DNA of 6,940 nt. It comes from DASPKW01 sp038244055. GTDB taxonomy: Bacteria > Planctomycetota > Phycisphaerae > Tepidisphaerales > Tepidisphaeraceae. The stretch spans positions 1 through 6,940 of the forward strand of contig JBBRTW010000397.1 of NCBI GenBank assembly GCA_038244055.1, given 5' to 3'. Position 1 is the first letter of the stretch. Each line of letters starts with the position of its first letter. Both the position numbers and the translations under genes were made by a program. Positions 5,401-6,940 of the stretch are shown here, piece by piece. Below the pieces are notes generated by a model. It saw nothing but the letters and a program-made list of their open reading frames with translations. It was not told the origin of the DNA and made no database searches.

Positions 5401-6298
5401 TCCGCCCTCGACCCCAGACGCGCCGCCCATCGCCCCGCCGATCTCGCCGATGTCAGCGCCGCCGATATCGCCGCCGATGTCCCTTTCGCCCGCGCCGCCG
5501 GGGGAAGGGCCGGGGGTTCTGACTTACCAGAGTCCGCAGGCGGAGGCGCGGGGGGCGGACCGGGCGAGCACGCTCTCGCTCGTTGCGAGCGGGTTGTGTC
5601 TCGGCTTGATCGCGTTGATGTTCGCGTTGATGTGGAAACCGGGTCTCTACGGTTTCATTGTGCTGGTGGTCGCAGGCCCCCTGGTGGCCTTGCTCTGTGC
5701 GGGGAGCGCCCGAAAACGGGCGGCTGGCGATCCCGGCCAACGTCGGCGAGCGCGGCTGGCGACTATGTGCGCGTGGGGAACCATGGCTGTGAGCGCGGCA
5801 GCGGCCATGATCGCCTTCAGCAGCGACATGGGTGTCAGCAGGGAGATCCCCAATCGCGTAAAATGCCGCAGCAACCTCCGCGCGATCGGCCAGTCCATCC
5901 TCCTCTATGCCAATGAGAACAAAGGCCACTACCCGCCCGCGCTCGACCTGCTCATCAGCACGCAGGATGTCGGCACCTCAGTCTTCATCTGCCCCTCCTC
6001 CAACGATGACAAGGCCCAGGGCGCTACGAGCGAACTGAGAGTGCAGGACTTCCGCACCACGCCCGGACGATGCTCTTACATCTATATCGGCGCCGCCTTC
6101 ACGCAGGGCACCGCGACGGCTGCGCATGTCATCGCTTATGAGCCGCTGGCGAATCATTCGAAGGGGGGGATGAATGTTCTCTACGGCGATGGGCACGTCG
6201 ACTGGCTCAGCGCTGCGGATGCACGGTATCTGCTGACCGAACTGCAGGCGGGGAGGAATCCGCCGAAGGCGCGGACGGCGGGCGCGGCGGGGAAATAG
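5381..6298 (+). CDS. Membrane-anchored protein with pseudopilin-like (H-x-DG type) head
   Basis: A 305-residue protein ending in TAG. Residues 1-62 are Pro-rich and probably cytoplasmic, with near-repeats of PPIS/PMS. Transmembrane segments are likely at 64-83, 89-106 and 127-146; the basic loop RKRAAGDPGQRRRAR (111-125) should lie inside, placing the C-terminal part outside. Residues 161-186 (KCRSNLRAIGQSILLYANENKGHYPP) match the region after the N-terminal helix of planctomycete prepilin-like proteins (DUF1559 and related). FICPSS (202-207), a third Cys at 231 and HSKGGMNVLYGDGHVDWLS (259-277) complete the head. The last motif is the prepilin-associated H-X9-DG signature, here with ten residues between His and Asp. 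The usual N-terminal Gly/Phe-Thr-Leu-Ile-Glu cleavage motif is missing; TM3 takes the place of the pilin helix. So this is probably not an assembled pilin but a tethered head of unknown function. The ribosome site is weak (AGG eight bases before ATG). It is convergent with rho and divergent from the SDR. Confidence 0.85.
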   Translation: MPPSSADPPSTPDAPPIAPPISPMSAPPISPPMSLSPAPPGEGPGVLTYQSPQAEARGADRASTLSLVASGLCLGLIALMFALMWKPGLYGFIVLVVAGPLVALLCAGSARKRAAGDPGQRRRARLATMCAWGTMAVSAAAAMIAFSSDMGVSREIPNRVKCRSNLRAIGQSILLYANENKGHYPPALDLLISTQDVGTSVFICPSSNDDKAQGATSELRVQDFRTTPGRCSYIYIGAAFTQGTATAAHVIAYEPLANHSKGGMNVLYGDGHVDWLSAADARYLLTELQAGRNPPKARTAGAAGK

Positions 6299-6356
6299 TG
6301 CGCAGGGCGGGCAAGCGAGCCAGCGCCGACGCCGCAGCCCCTCTCCCGATCGCGCC

Positions 6357-6390
6357 CACGGGTAAGACCTGAGAGTCTTACCCATGCCAC
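6357..6390. repeat. REP-like hairpin sharing the head and outer stem of family A
   Basis: GGGTAAGAC (6360-6368) pairs perfectly with GTCTTACCC (6375-6383) around CTGAGA; the pairing extends to CA/TG outside a C-A mismatch. The right flank CCCATGCCAC (6381-6390) is identical to 1899-1908 of the family A element, so on the minus strand both begin GTGGCATGGG. The inner stem differs. It lies 59 bp after the stop of the plus-strand gene and could stall transcription there, but lacks a T-run. Confidence 0.6.
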
Positions 6391-6425
6391 CCATCCCCCT
6401 CCTTCCACTATCCGATCCCAATACG

Positions 6426-6456
6426 AAAAAAGAACCCCGGCACTCTCGCGCCGGGG
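6426..6456 (-). terminator. Rho-independent terminator downstream of rho
   Basis: Read on the minus strand: stem CCCCGGC (6450-6456), 8-base loop, GCCGGGG (6435-6441), then TTCTTTTTT (6426-6434). This is the classical G+C stem plus T-tract, 64 bp past the rho stop codon and correctly oriented for it. It also separates rho from the convergent plus-strand gene. Confidence 0.8.
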
Positions 6457-6467
6457 CTCGTTCAATT

Positions 6468-6492
6468 TCTCCGTGTCTCTGTGTCTCTATGG
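6468..6492. repeat. Degenerate octamer repeat of the CTGTGTCT type
   Basis: CCGTGTCT (6471-6478) is followed by CTGTGTCT (6479-6486) and CTATGGCG, a short tandem of a form (GTGTCTCTGTGTCTC) that I recall as common between genes in several bacterial phyla. It lies between the rho stop and its terminator. Two clear units only, so a weak call. Confidence 0.35.
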
Positions 6493-6520
6493 CGAATTCC
6501 CGGTGGCGAATCCTCCGGCA

Positions 6521-6940
6521 TCAATCCAGATTCATCGACATCAAAAACTGCGCATTGCTCGGCACCTTCTCCAGCCGTCCCTTGAGCAGTTCCACCGCTT
6601 CCACCGGGTTCATGTCGCTCAGCACGCGCCTCAGGCGGTACATGAGCTCCAGTTCCTTGGGATCGAGCAGCAGTTCCTCGCGGCGGGTGCCGGAGGCGTT
6701 GATGTCGATGGCGGGGTAGACGCGGCGATCGACCAGGCGGCGGTCCAGGTGGAGTTCGGCGTTGCCGGTGCCCTTGAACTCCTCGAAGATGACTTCATCC
6801 ATCTTGCTGCCGGTATCCACCAGGGCGGTGGCCAGGATCGTCAGGCTGCCGCCTTCTTCGATGCAGCGGGCCGCGCCGAAGAATCGCTTGGGCTTCTGCA
6901 GGGCGTTGGCATCCACGCCACCGGAGAGAATCTTGCCCGA
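6521..6940 (-). CDS. rho: Transcription termination factor Rho (C-terminal 139 residues)
   Basis: The frame enters from the right edge and stops at TGA 6521-6523. Rho is the hexameric RNA-dependent ATPase/translocase that ends transcription at Rho-dependent sites in the cytoplasm. The visible part matches the C-terminal third of the ATPase domain: SGGVDANAL (Q-loop region), PKRFFGAAR, EEGGSLTILATALVDTGSKMDEVIFEEFKGTGN (with the R-loop KGTGN), then LDRRLVDRRVYPAIDI and SGTRREELL. It is close to E. coli Rho through this stretch and diverges only in the last 40 or so residues. The Walker A and B motifs and the RNA-binding N-terminal domain lie beyond the window. The GTG at 6914-6916 is an internal valine (GGVDANAL), not a start. 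A Rho-independent terminator follows. Confidence 0.97.
   Translation of the reverse strand, partial: SGKILSGGVDANALQKPKRFFGAARCIEEGGSLTILATALVDTGSKMDEVIFEEFKGTGNAELHLDRRLVDRRVYPAIDINASGTRREELLLDPKELELMYRLRRVLSDMNPVEAVELLKGRLEKVPSNAQFLMSMNLD

Overview
The window looks like high-GC bacterial DNA, most likely from a planctomycete (Planctomycetota, perhaps the Phycisphaerae side). This is an inference. It rests on a large secreted PQQ-type beta-propeller fused to a sandwich domain, a prepilin-like 'H-x-DG' head protein, a secreted protein built of tandem beta repeats, and spacers full of palindromic repeats. No rRNA or other phylogenetic marker is present apart from the C-terminal third of Rho.

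Layout, left to right. Positions 1-1778 (minus) hold the N-terminal 592 residues of a secreted protein with six tandem beta repeats; it runs off the left edge. Positions 1814-1908 hold an inverted pair of REP-like hairpins (REPIN-like). Positions 1973-3994 (minus) encode a 673-residue secreted PQQ-like beta-propeller protein with an inserted sandwich domain. Positions 4050-4157 hold a second kind of inverted repeat pair, with GNA triloops and a 10-bp central hairpin. Positions 4183-5055 (minus) are a short-chain dehydrogenase/reductase (SDR) that carries a low-complexity insertion made of three different heptamer tandem repeats, and an in-frame TAG just before the catalytic Tyr-Lys; it is called a pseudogene. 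Positions 5075-5147 hold a second REPIN-like pair. Positions 5209-5400 (plus) are a doubtful small membrane ORF. Positions 5381-6298 (plus) encode a polytopic membrane protein with a pseudopilin-like extracytoplasmic head. Positions 6299-6520 are non-coding, with a REP-like hairpin and a Rho-independent terminator serving the minus strand. Positions 6521-6940 (minus) are the C-terminal 139 residues of transcription termination factor Rho, running off the right edge.

The genes do not form an obvious pathway. The two large minus-strand genes on the left encode exported proteins and are separated by about 195 bp of repeat-filled DNA. The SDR is upstream of them on the same strand, and the plus-strand gene is divergent from it. 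The most notable feature is the non-coding DNA: the gaps between genes carry palindromic elements of at least three families, two of them arranged as REPIN-like inverted pairs with GTAG-type heads, and the one large coding-region insertion is itself made of heptamer repeats. No RAYT-type transposase, CRISPR array, tRNA or defence gene is visible.
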